The notes beneath the pieces are model-generated. The model searched no databases, was not told the origin of the DNA, and saw only the letters and a list, made by a program, of their open reading frames with translations. Of a stretch of DNA of 64,000 bases, positions 58,388 to 64,000 are shown in pieces; positions within the stretch are counted from its first letter, which is position 1; each line of letters starts with the position of its first letter. Both the position numbers and the translations under genes were made by a program. Source of the DNA: Phocaeicola intestinalis (GTDB lineage Bacteria; Bacteroidota; Bacteroidia; Bacteroidales; Bacteroidaceae); NCBI RefSeq assembly GCF_014837065.1, contig NZ_JACSPP010000003.1, positions 62,001-126,000 of the forward strand, read 5' to 3'.

Positions 58388-58479
58388 CACCACAGATTAC
58401 ACAGATTATTTATGTTATTCATACGTGATTATGATAATTGTCAATTAAAATAATCTGTGTAATCTGTGGTGATTTTTTT
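58388..58479 (+). terminator. Perfect 22-bp stem hairpin with T-run between the two S46 genes
   Basis: Arms 58388-58409 and 58450-58471 (CACCACAGATTACACAGATT plus AT, and its reverse complement) match over 22 bp. The right arm is followed by ATTTTTTTA, giving a strong Rho-independent terminator. It ends about 10 bases before the DPP11 ATG at 58489, so DPP11 must be read through it or have another promoter. It belongs to the CACAGA fold-back family. Confidence 0.75.
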
Positions 58480-58488
58480 ATAAGCATT

Positions 58489-60651
58489 ATGAGAAAATCC
58501 CTATTGATAACATTCTTTTCCGCTTGCTTTCTGGCTTCTCATGCCGATGAAGGCATGTGGATGCTGACCGACCTGAAGAAACAGAATGCGGCGGTGATGC
58601 AAGATTTGGGACTGGACATCAGCATTGATAAGGTGTATTGTCCTGAGGGCATCAGCCTGAAAGATGCGGTGGTTCACTTTGGCGGAGGCTGTACGGGCGA
58701 AGTAGTATCGGCGGAAGGGCTGGTGCTTACCAATCACCATTGTGGGTACAGTTATATCCAGCAACACAGTTCTGTAGAACACGATTACCTGACCGATGGA
58801 TTTTGGGCGAAGACATACGCCGAAGAGCTTCCTTGCGAAGGGCTGACCGTGACTTTTATCGACCGCATCCTTGATGTGACCGATTATGTATTGGAACAAT
58901 TAAAGAAAGACGAAGACCCCGAAGGACTGAATTATCTTTCGCCTTCCTATCTGGAGAAAGTGGCGGTTCGGTTTGCCAAGAAAGAAAAGATAAAGACCGA
59001 TGACTTTACGGTACTCGAACTGAAACCGTTTTATGGTGCCAATAAGTATTATCTGTTCGTCAAGACCGTTTATAAGGACATCCGTATGGTGGGTGCTCCT
59101 CCTTCGTCTATCGGAAAGTTTGGTGCTGATACCGATAATTGGATGTGGCCACGCCATTGCGGAGACTTTTCTATCTTCCGCATTTATGCCTCGAAAGACG
59201 GGAAGCCGGCTTTGTATTCTTCCGAGAATGTGCCTCTGAAGGTGAAGAAGCATCTGACTATCAATGCCGGCGGCATCAAGGAAGGTGACTTCACGTTTGT
59301 GATGGGATTTCCCGGACGCAATTGGCGTTACATGATTAGCGATGAGGTGGAAGAGCGTATGAGTACCACGAACTTTATGCGCGATACCGTGCGGGGCGTG
59401 CGGCTTCGGGTATTGGGCGAAGAAATGGCAAAGGATGCCAAAACCCGCATCCAGTATGCGGCTAAGTATGCTTCGTCTGCCAACTATTGGAAGAACGCCA
59501 TTGGCATGAACGAAGGGCTGGTGCGCCTCAAAGTGCTTGACCGCAAGAAAGCAGAGCAAGAGCGTTTGCTGGCATACGGGCGTGAGACGGGAAACGATGC
59601 CTATCAGCAAGCCTACGATGCCATTAAGCAGATTGTAGCCAAACGTCATGATGCCGTTTATCACCAGCAAGCCATTTATGAGGCGTTGATGTTGGGAACG
59701 GAATTTTCGAAAGTGCCTGATACAGACGGATTGTTGAAAGCTTTGGAGAATGGAAAGAAGAAAGAGATAGACGAAGCGGTATCTGCCTTGCGGACAGAGG
59801 GAGCGAAGTTCTTCAATAAGGATTACAGTTCCGAAGTGGACCGGAAAGTATCGAAGCAATTGATTGCCCTTTATGCACGGTTGGTTCCTGCGGCTCAGCA
59901 TATCGGTATCTTTGAGGTGGTAAACGAGCGGTTCGGAGGGAATACCGATGCCTTTGTAGATGCTTGTTTCGATAGTTCAATCTTCAGCACTCCCGAAGCA
60001 TTGGAAGCATTCCTGGCGCATCCCGGTGCGGATAAGTTGAAGAATGACCTGATGGTGCAATATGCCCGTTCGGTAAAGGAAGGTTATCGGAAGACAGGCG
60101 AGGAGATGAAAGCCGAAACCAATGCCTATAACCGTGCGCACAAGACGTGGGTGGCAGGTATGCTGGCGTTGAAGCAAAAGGAAGGGAAAGCTATCTATCC
60201 GGATGCCAACTCTACGTTGCGCCTGACGTACGGCAAGATAGGCTCGTATGAACCTGCGGATGGAGAAGAGTATCTGTATTACACCACACTGAAAGGGGTG
60301 ATGGAAAAAGAAGATCCGGACAATCCTGAATTTATTGTGCCCGATAAGCTGAAGGAATTATATCGCACGAAAGATTTCGGTCCGTATGCCATGTCCGACG
60401 GACGTATGCCGGTTTGCTTTGTGACAGCTACCGATAATACTGGAGGCAATTCAGGTTCACCGGTGTTCAATGCTCAAGGCGAACTGATAGGTATCGGTTT
60501 CGACCGGAACTATGAAGGGCTGACGGGGGATATCGCTTATAACCCGCAGCTTCAGCGCGCCGCTTGTGTGGACATCCGCTACGTGTTGTTCATCATCGAC
60601 AAGTATGCGGGCATCCAAAGGCTGATAGATGAAATGACGATTGTTCGTTGA
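58489..60651 (+). CDS. dpp11: S46 dipeptidyl-peptidase, DPP11-like (Asp/Glu P1)
   Basis: This 720-residue S46 peptidase has a signal peptide ending LASHA before DEGMW. The catalytic His is in [10 protein letters not shown] (83-84), the Asp in the [20 protein letters not shown] region, and Ser655 in GNSGSPV. Arg673 lies 18 residues after the Ser (IGIGFDRNYEG), the same number as the Arg673 that gives Porphyromonas DPP11 its preference for Asp or Glu at P1. The ATG at 58489 is used; a longer reading would start inside the fold-back hairpin. The gene is a diverged tandem duplicate of the DPP7-like gene. Together they cover hydrophobic and acidic P1 residues. A strong terminator hairpin lies just upstream and another just after the stop. 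Confidence 0.93.
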   Translation: MRKSLLITFFSACFLASHADEGMWMLTDLKKQNAAVMQDLGLDISIDKVYCPEGISLKDAVVHFGGGCTGEVVSAEGLVLTNHHCGYSYIQQHSSVEHDYLTDGFWAKTYAEELPCEGLTVTFIDRILDVTDYVLEQLKKDEDPEGLNYLSPSYLEKVAVRFAKKEKIKTDDFTVLELKPFYGANKYYLFVKTVYKDIRMVGAPPSSIGKFGADTDNWMWPRHCGDFSIFRIYASKDGKPALYSSENVPLKVKKHLTINAGGIKEGDFTFVMGFPGRNWRYMISDEVEERMSTTNFMRDTVRGVRLRVLGEEMAKDAKTRIQYAAKYASSANYWKNAIGMNEGLVRLKVLDRKKAEQERLLAYGRETGNDAYQQAYDAIKQIVAKRHDAVYHQQAIYEALMLGTEFSKVPDTDGLLKALENGKKKEIDEAVSALRTEGAKFFNKDYSSEVDRKVSKQLIALYARLVPAAQHIGIFEVVNERFGGNTDAFVDACFDSSIFSTPEALEAFLAHPGADKLKNDLMVQYARSVKEGYRKTGEEMKAETNAYNRAHKTWVAGMLALKQKEGKAIYPDANSTLRLTYGKIGSYEPADGEEYLYYTTLKGVMEKEDPDNPEFIVPDKLKELYRTKDFGPYAMSDGRMPVCFVTATDNTGGNSGSPVFNAQGELIGIGFDRNYEGLTGDIAYNPQLQRAACVDIRYVLFIIDKYAGIQRLIDEMTIVR

Positions 60652-60660
60652 GTATAATTT

Positions 60661-60710
60661 GAATGGCACATAGACAGTGTGAAAAAATGTCTGTGTGCCA
60701 TTCTTGTTTT
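60661..60710 (+). terminator. Terminator after the DPP11-like gene
   Basis: GAATGGCACATAGACA (60661-60676) pairs with TGTCTGTGTGCCATTC (60688-60703) over 16 positions with one T-G pair; TTGTTTT follows. It lies in the convergent gap with the minus-strand membrane protein gene and could also serve the other strand (an AAAAAA run is in the loop). Confidence 0.75.
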
Positions 60711-60733
60711 GTATAGGAAAGGTAGAACGTATG

Positions 60734-61078
60734 TTATTGTTTTTCTTTTTGCTCTTCCTGAGGAATGCGGAATGCCGTGTAGAGCTCTAGTATGGCAGCA
60801 ATAGTAAGACACAATATCCATTCGTTACGGTGCCAAAGTATCATCATAACTCCGGCTAGTACCAGTAGAGCAGCTCCCAGCATCTGCTGGCGGCGCAGAC
60901 GGCGGATGATAAGATTTGCCCCTTCGTATCTGTCTGTTACTTGTACATAGGCGAAAAGTATAGCTCCTACGAGGTATACGTAAGGTGCCCATACTGCTTG
61001 GGTAATTTGGATAATAGCGCCTCCTAATAGCAGGATGGCTCCGATAACGGATATTGTCGGATAGTATTTATTTGTCAT
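60734..61078 (-). CDS. Small integral membrane protein
   Basis: I recognise no family with certainty. The 114-residue protein has four hydrophobic segments (about residues 6-24, 30-48, 66-82 and 86-102, for example TISVIGAILLLGGAIIQI and MLGAALLVLAGVMMIL) and a short charged tail (RIPQEEQKEKQ). A middle motif (TDRYEGANLIIRRLRRQQM) is basic and probably cytoplasmic. I use the ATG at 61078, which overlaps the ftsB end by 11 bp; the frame is open 14 codons further but over ftsB. Co-transcription with ftsB is evident. It resembles four-helix membrane proteins next to ftsB in other Bacteroidales, without known function. Confidence 0.78.
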   Translation of the reverse strand: MTNKYYPTISVIGAILLLGGAIIQITQAVWAPYVYLVGAILFAYVQVTDRYEGANLIIRRLRRQQMLGAALLVLAGVMMILWHRNEWILCLTIAAILELYTAFRIPQEEQKEKQ

Positions 61079-61391
61079 TGTTTTTGTCCAAGTCTTCTTC
61101 GAAGATGTAAATATCTTCATTGGGTTTCTTCATCAGGTATTTCTCGCGTGCCACCTTTTCCAACATCTCAGGGTTTGAGGTTAATTCTTTCAGTTCCTCA
61201 CTGCTTTTTTCATACTGATTACGGTAATGCTTGATTTCACGTTTCAGTTCGTATATCTCACGTTTGTGCTTTACACGCTGAATCAGGCTGTTTTCTTCAT
61301 CCAGCACGCCGATAATCAAGAGGAATGCCAGGATGGTAATCAGATATTTGTGGCGGCGGATATAGTTCCACACAGCTTTCAGTTTACTCAT
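61068..61391 (-). CDS. ftsB: FtsB/DivIC-family septum formation initiator
   Basis: This 107-residue bitopic membrane protein (cytoplasmic tail, membrane segment at about residues 17-34, YLITILAFLLIIGVLDE, then a periplasmic coiled coil at about 40-75 rich in EIYELKREIKHYRNQYEKSS) matches the FtsB/DivIC family, which forms the FtsQBL scaffold of the division machine. The conserved end VAREKYLMKKPNEDIYIFEE is the family hallmark (REKY.M..P.E). The ATG at 61391 is preferred, as a longer reading has only 11 extra codons that cover the promoter. It overlaps the downstream membrane protein gene by 11 bp. A -7 box lies about 31 bases upstream, divergent from dnaX. Confidence 0.88.
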   Translation of the reverse strand: MSKLKAVWNYIRRHKYLITILAFLLIIGVLDEENSLIQRVKHKREIYELKREIKHYRNQYEKSSEELKELTSNPEMLEKVAREKYLMKKPNEDIYIFEEDLDKNNDK

Positions 61392-61421
61392 ATCGGATAC
61401 TTTTTTGCTCAGATAACGGTA

Positions 61422-61429
61422 CAAAGATA
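61422..61429 (-). promoter_or_regulatory. Predicted -7 box of ftsB
   Basis: TATCTTTG on the minus strand, 30 bases before the ftsB ATG. Confidence 0.6.
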
Positions 61430-61473
61430 AAAAGATTTCGTGGCAAGTCCTTAAGAAAAACCGAGATTTTATG

Positions 61474-61481
61474 TACTTTTG
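61474..61481 (+). promoter_or_regulatory. Predicted -7 box of dnaX
   Basis: TACTTTTG, 43 bases before the dnaX ATG. Confidence 0.6.
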
Positions 61482-61524
61482 TGCTATCGAATAAAATTAT
61501 CGTATCATTAACAGCACCGGAAGT

Positions 61525-63333
61525 ATGGAGAATTATATCGTATCGGCACGAAAATACCGTCCTTCGACCTTCGACACCGTTGTAGGTCAAAAGGCACTGA
61601 CCACTACTTTGAAAAACGCGATAGCCAATCATAAACTGGCGCACGCCTATTTGTTCTGTGGACCGCGAGGAGTAGGGAAGACTACATGTGCCCGTATTTT
61701 TGCCAAAACCATCAATTGTCTTCATCCTACTTCCGAGGGCGAGGCATGTAATACATGCGAATCGTGTGTGGCTTTCAACGAGCAGCGTTCTTATAACATC
61801 CATGAACTGGATGCGGCATCAAACAACTCGGTGGAAGACATCCGCTCGCTTATCGAGCAGGTACGCATCCCGCCTCAGGTGGGCAAGTACAAGGTGTACA
61901 TCATTGACGAGGTGCACATGCTTTCGCAAGCAGCATTCAACGCTTTCCTCAAAACGCTGGAAGAGCCTCCCCGGCATGCAATCTTTATTCTTGCTACGAC
62001 CGAGAAGCACAAGATACTTCCTACTATCCTGAGCCGGTGCCAGATATACGATTTCAACCGTATCAGCGTGAACGATATGGTGGAGCATCTGGAGGGCGTG
62101 GCCTTGAAAGAGCATATAGAAGCGGAACCCGAGGCACTTACGGTTATTGCCCAAAAAGCGGACGGAGGAATGCGTGACGCATTGTCTATCTTCGACCAGG
62201 TGGCAAGCTTCACCAACGGACACATCACTTACCGGAGTGTCATCGAAAACCTGAATGTGCTGGATTACGAATATTATTTTAAACTGACAGATTTCATTCT
62301 GGAGAACAAAGTGCCCGATTGCCTTCTTACATTCAACGATGTATTGCAGAAAGGATTTGACGGCAACCATTTCATCACCGGACTGGCTTCGCATTTCCGC
62401 GACTTGCTGGTGAGTCATGACTCTGCTACTTTGCCTTTGCTGGAAGTCGGGGCTTCTATCCGTGAAAGATATTTGAAACAGGCTCAGAAATGTACGGCAT
62501 CCTTCCTTTTCAAGGCGATGAAGCTTTGCAATGATTGTGACTTGAACTATCGGGTGAGCAAAAACAAGCGGTTGTTGATAGAACTGACCTTGATTCAGCT
62601 GGCACAACTGGGCGGACCGGATGAGGAAAGTGAGGGGCGTAGCCCTAAGCAGACCTTAAAACCCGTATTCAATCAATCCCAGCCGGTTCAATCGTCTCGT
62701 CCGGCAGCGCAAGTTCAGCCTTCAACAGTATCTGAGTCTGAGGCAATTTATCCCCAGACGGTTTCTTCCCAACCGGTTGCCGCACCTGTTGGTCCGGTTA
62801 TGCACGCAAATCCGCTTCCCAAGCAAGAGGCGGGAAAAAAGATTCCGGTGGTAAAGGCTGGGAGTATGGGGATTTCTATCCGTCGTCCACATGTCGCACA
62901 AAAGCAAGATACGGTGAGGTCGACTGATGTGTCGACCTCTTCTTCCGAAGACAAGGATTATGAAGATTACCTCATTACGGAAAGAGATCTGAATGTTTAT
63001 TGGAACGAATTTGCTGTGAATCTTCCGAAAGAAGAGGCGGCAAATGCAGCACGCATGCGCAATATTCATCCACATTTGCTGGAAGACGGTGTGACGTTTG
63101 AAGTAGTTGTGGATAACGAAATGGTGCAGAAGTATATGACTAATCTGGGGGCAGGTATTGAGGCGCATTTGCGCAACAAACTTCATAATCGGAAAATTAA
63201 GATGAAAGTACGCGTGAGTGCTCCCAATGAAAATGTGCGTGCCTATAGTCATCTGGAACGTTTCCAAATGATGAGCAAGAAAAACCCCGACCTCTTGAAA
63301 CTGAAAGAGGAACTGGGGCTGGAACTTGCCTGA
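61525..63333 (+). CDS. dnaX: DNA polymerase III subunits gamma/tau
   Basis: This 602-residue clamp-loader ATPase loads the sliding clamp during replication. The N-terminal AAA+ domain has Walker A GPRGVGKTTCARIF (about residue 45), a four-Cys zinc module (CLHPTSEGEACNTCESC, 64-80), Walker B VYIIDEVHMLS (about 125) and sensor motif ATTEKHKILPTILSRCQ (about 160). A lid and collar domain continue to about residue 360. A Pro/Gln-rich linker follows, then a C-terminal tau-like domain (about 480-602) ending LKEELGLELA. I see no clear programmed-frameshift signal, so a separate gamma form is not evident. It has its own -7 box. Confidence 0.95.
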   Translation: MENYIVSARKYRPSTFDTVVGQKALTTTLKNAIANHKLAHAYLFCGPRGVGKTTCARIFAKTINCLHPTSEGEACNTCESCVAFNEQRSYNIHELDAASNNSVEDIRSLIEQVRIPPQVGKYKVYIIDEVHMLSQAAFNAFLKTLEEPPRHAIFILATTEKHKILPTILSRCQIYDFNRISVNDMVEHLEGVALKEHIEAEPEALTVIAQKADGGMRDALSIFDQVASFTNGHITYRSVIENLNVLDYEYYFKLTDFILENKVPDCLLTFNDVLQKGFDGNHFITGLASHFRDLLVSHDSATLPLLEVGASIRERYLKQAQKCTASFLFKAMKLCNDCDLNYRVSKNKRLLIELTLIQLAQLGGPDEESEGRSPKQTLKPVFNQSQPVQSSRPAAQVQPSTVSESEAIYPQTVSSQPVAAPVGPVMHANPLPKQEAGKKIPVVKAGSMGISIRRPHVAQKQDTVRSTDVSTSSSEDKDYEDYLITERDLNVYWNEFAVNLPKEEAANAARMRNIHPHLLEDGVTFEVVVDNEMVQKYMTNLGAGIEAHLRNKLHNRKIKMKVRVSAPNENVRAYSHLERFQMMSKKNPDLLKLKEELGLELA

Positions 63334-63352
63334 CAGGTAATGATTATACTTT

Positions 63353-63387
63353 AGTAAGTCAGTCGTATCACATATGTTCGTTTGAGG
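63353..63387. repeat. Fragment of the CATAAGT element (copy 3)
   Basis: AGTAAGTCAGTCGTATCACA followed by TATGTTCGTTTGAGG equals the right end of copy 1 with one change (CTTATG to CATATG). Only this end is left. It lies in the 72-base convergent gap between dnaX and queF. Confidence 0.7.
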
Positions 63388-63405
63388 AAGCTTTGGACAA
63401 TGTGT

Positions 63406-63861
63406 CTAAATATCGTGATTTCTCATCCGGTATTCCGCCAGTTCTTCGTACTTTGTGCCGGGGCGCCCATAATTGCAATACGGGTAGATGGAGATGCCCC
63501 CACGGGGTGTGAAGATGCCCGTTACCTCGATGTACTTCGGATCCATCAGGCGGATAAGGTCTTTCATGATGATGTTTACACAATCCTCATGGAAGTCTCC
63601 ATGATTTCGGAAGCTGAAGAGGTATAGTTTCAAGCTTTTGCTTTCCACCATTTTCATGTCGGGCAGATAGCTGATGCGTATTTCCGCAAAGTCGGGCTGC
63701 CCTGTAATGGGGCATAGACTGGTAAACTCCGGACAATTAAACCGTACCCAATAGTCGTTTTCGGGATGCTTGTTAGTAAACGCCTCCAACACTTCGGGGG
63801 CATAATCTTGCTTGTAAGCGGTGGTCTTTCCCAAGATAGTCAATTCGTCTTTTCTTTCCAT
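63406..63861 (-). CDS. queF: PreQ0 reductase QueF
   Basis: This 151-residue enzyme reduces 7-cyano-7-deazaguanine (preQ0) to preQ1 with NADPH, the nitrile reduction step in making queuosine for tRNA. It is the short, unimodular QueF type. The catalytic Cys sits in [20 protein letters not shown] (near residue 50), and the NADPH motif [15 protein letters not shown] with the following GDFHEDCVN supplies the conserved Glu and His. The C-terminal [20 protein letters not shown] is typical. Its 5' region runs into a 15-bp tandem repeat that reaches the window edge, so promoter and any upstream queuosine genes cannot be seen. Confidence 0.96.
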   Translation of the reverse strand: MERKDELTILGKTTAYKQDYAPEVLEAFTNKHPENDYWVRFNCPEFTSLCPITGQPDFAEIRISYLPDMKMVESKSLKLYLFSFRNHGDFHEDCVNIIMKDLIRLMDPKYIEVTGIFTPRGGISIYPYCNYGRPGTKYEELAEYRMRNHDI

Positions 63862-63872
63862 GATTTTTTAAT

Positions 63873-64000
63873 TTGCTAATAAGCTAATAAATAATGTGCT
63901 AATAAATAATGTGCTAATAAATAATGTGCTAATAAACAATGTGCTAATAAACAATGTGACAATAAACAATGTGACAATAAACAATGTGGCAATAAACAAT
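63873..64000. repeat. 15-bp tandem repeat upstream of queF (continues past window)
   Basis: At least eight copies of GTGCTAATAAATAAT or GTGCTAATAAACAAT, the last three drifting to GTGACAATAAACAAT and GTGGCAATAAACAAT. It starts about 12 bases before the queF ATG on the template side. The unit matches a single copy inside the fold-back elements (CAATGTGCTAAT and its inverse CATTAGCATATTGTTTATT at 35841 and 51706). Confidence 0.85.

Overview
The window looks like a chromosomal segment of a Bacteroidales bacterium, most likely Bacteroides, Phocaeicola or a close relative. The reasons are a SusC/SusD pair, a Mfa1-type (type V) pilus operon, two S46 dipeptidyl-peptidases, a type III glutamine synthetase, a PPi-dependent phosphofructokinase and QueF. 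Many start codons lie about 15-50 bases after a TAnnTTTG box, the Bacteroidales -7 promoter element, and Shine-Dalgarno sequences are not evident. No rRNA, tRNA, CRISPR array, prophage or intact insertion sequence was seen.

Layout. 1-7 kb: 3' end of type III glutamine synthetase, then a convergent tripartite RND efflux operon. 7-11 kb: a ThrE-like exporter, a repeat-filled gap, and a hemerythrin protein overlapping a LuxR-type regulator with a degenerate receiver. 11-23.5 kb: mostly housekeeping genes (tex, nudC, an amidase-like exported protein with two small partners, pfp, a GH25 muramidase, prmA, an exported phosphoesterase). 23.5-24.6 kb: palindromic repeats around the tail of a broken Rpn-family nuclease gene. 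24.6-35.6 kb: a seven-gene pilus operon (DUF3575 protein, OmpA-like/TPR protein, Mfa1-like stalk, Mfa2-like anchor, two accessory fimbrillins, a 998-residue putative tip). 36-40 kb: lemA, a TPM-domain protein, aroC and an M20 peptidase. 40.7-47.3 kb: an exported phosphoesterase leading into susC and susD with no glycosidase. 47.6-55 kb: mazG, uvrA, a YbaK-type deacylase, glycerate kinase and a POT-family transporter. 55.3-64 kb: a DUF4369 lipoprotein, DPP7-like and DPP11-like peptidases in tandem, ftsB with a small membrane protein, dnaX and queF.

How the genes work together. The S46 peptidases release dipeptides in the periplasm and the POT transporter may import di- and tripeptides, which fits an amino-acid-fermenting lifestyle. 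The pilus operon follows the order stalk, anchor, accessory subunits, tip. The four polymerising or tip proteins each carry an Arg followed by Ala or Val at residues 54-67, where type V pilins are cut by an Arg-specific protease; the anchor does not.

The most unusual content is the non-coding repeats. There is a 194-bp MITE with two full copies, a 92-bp deletion derivative and a decayed remnant. There is a 78-bp CATAAGT element (two full copies and a fragment), fold-back elements rich in CACAGA, a 14-bp repeat that supplies one start codon and one gene's C-terminus, and three tandem repeat arrays with unrelated units but a shared 21-23 bp period. Two of these arrays are made of short palindromes enclosed by longer inverted arms.
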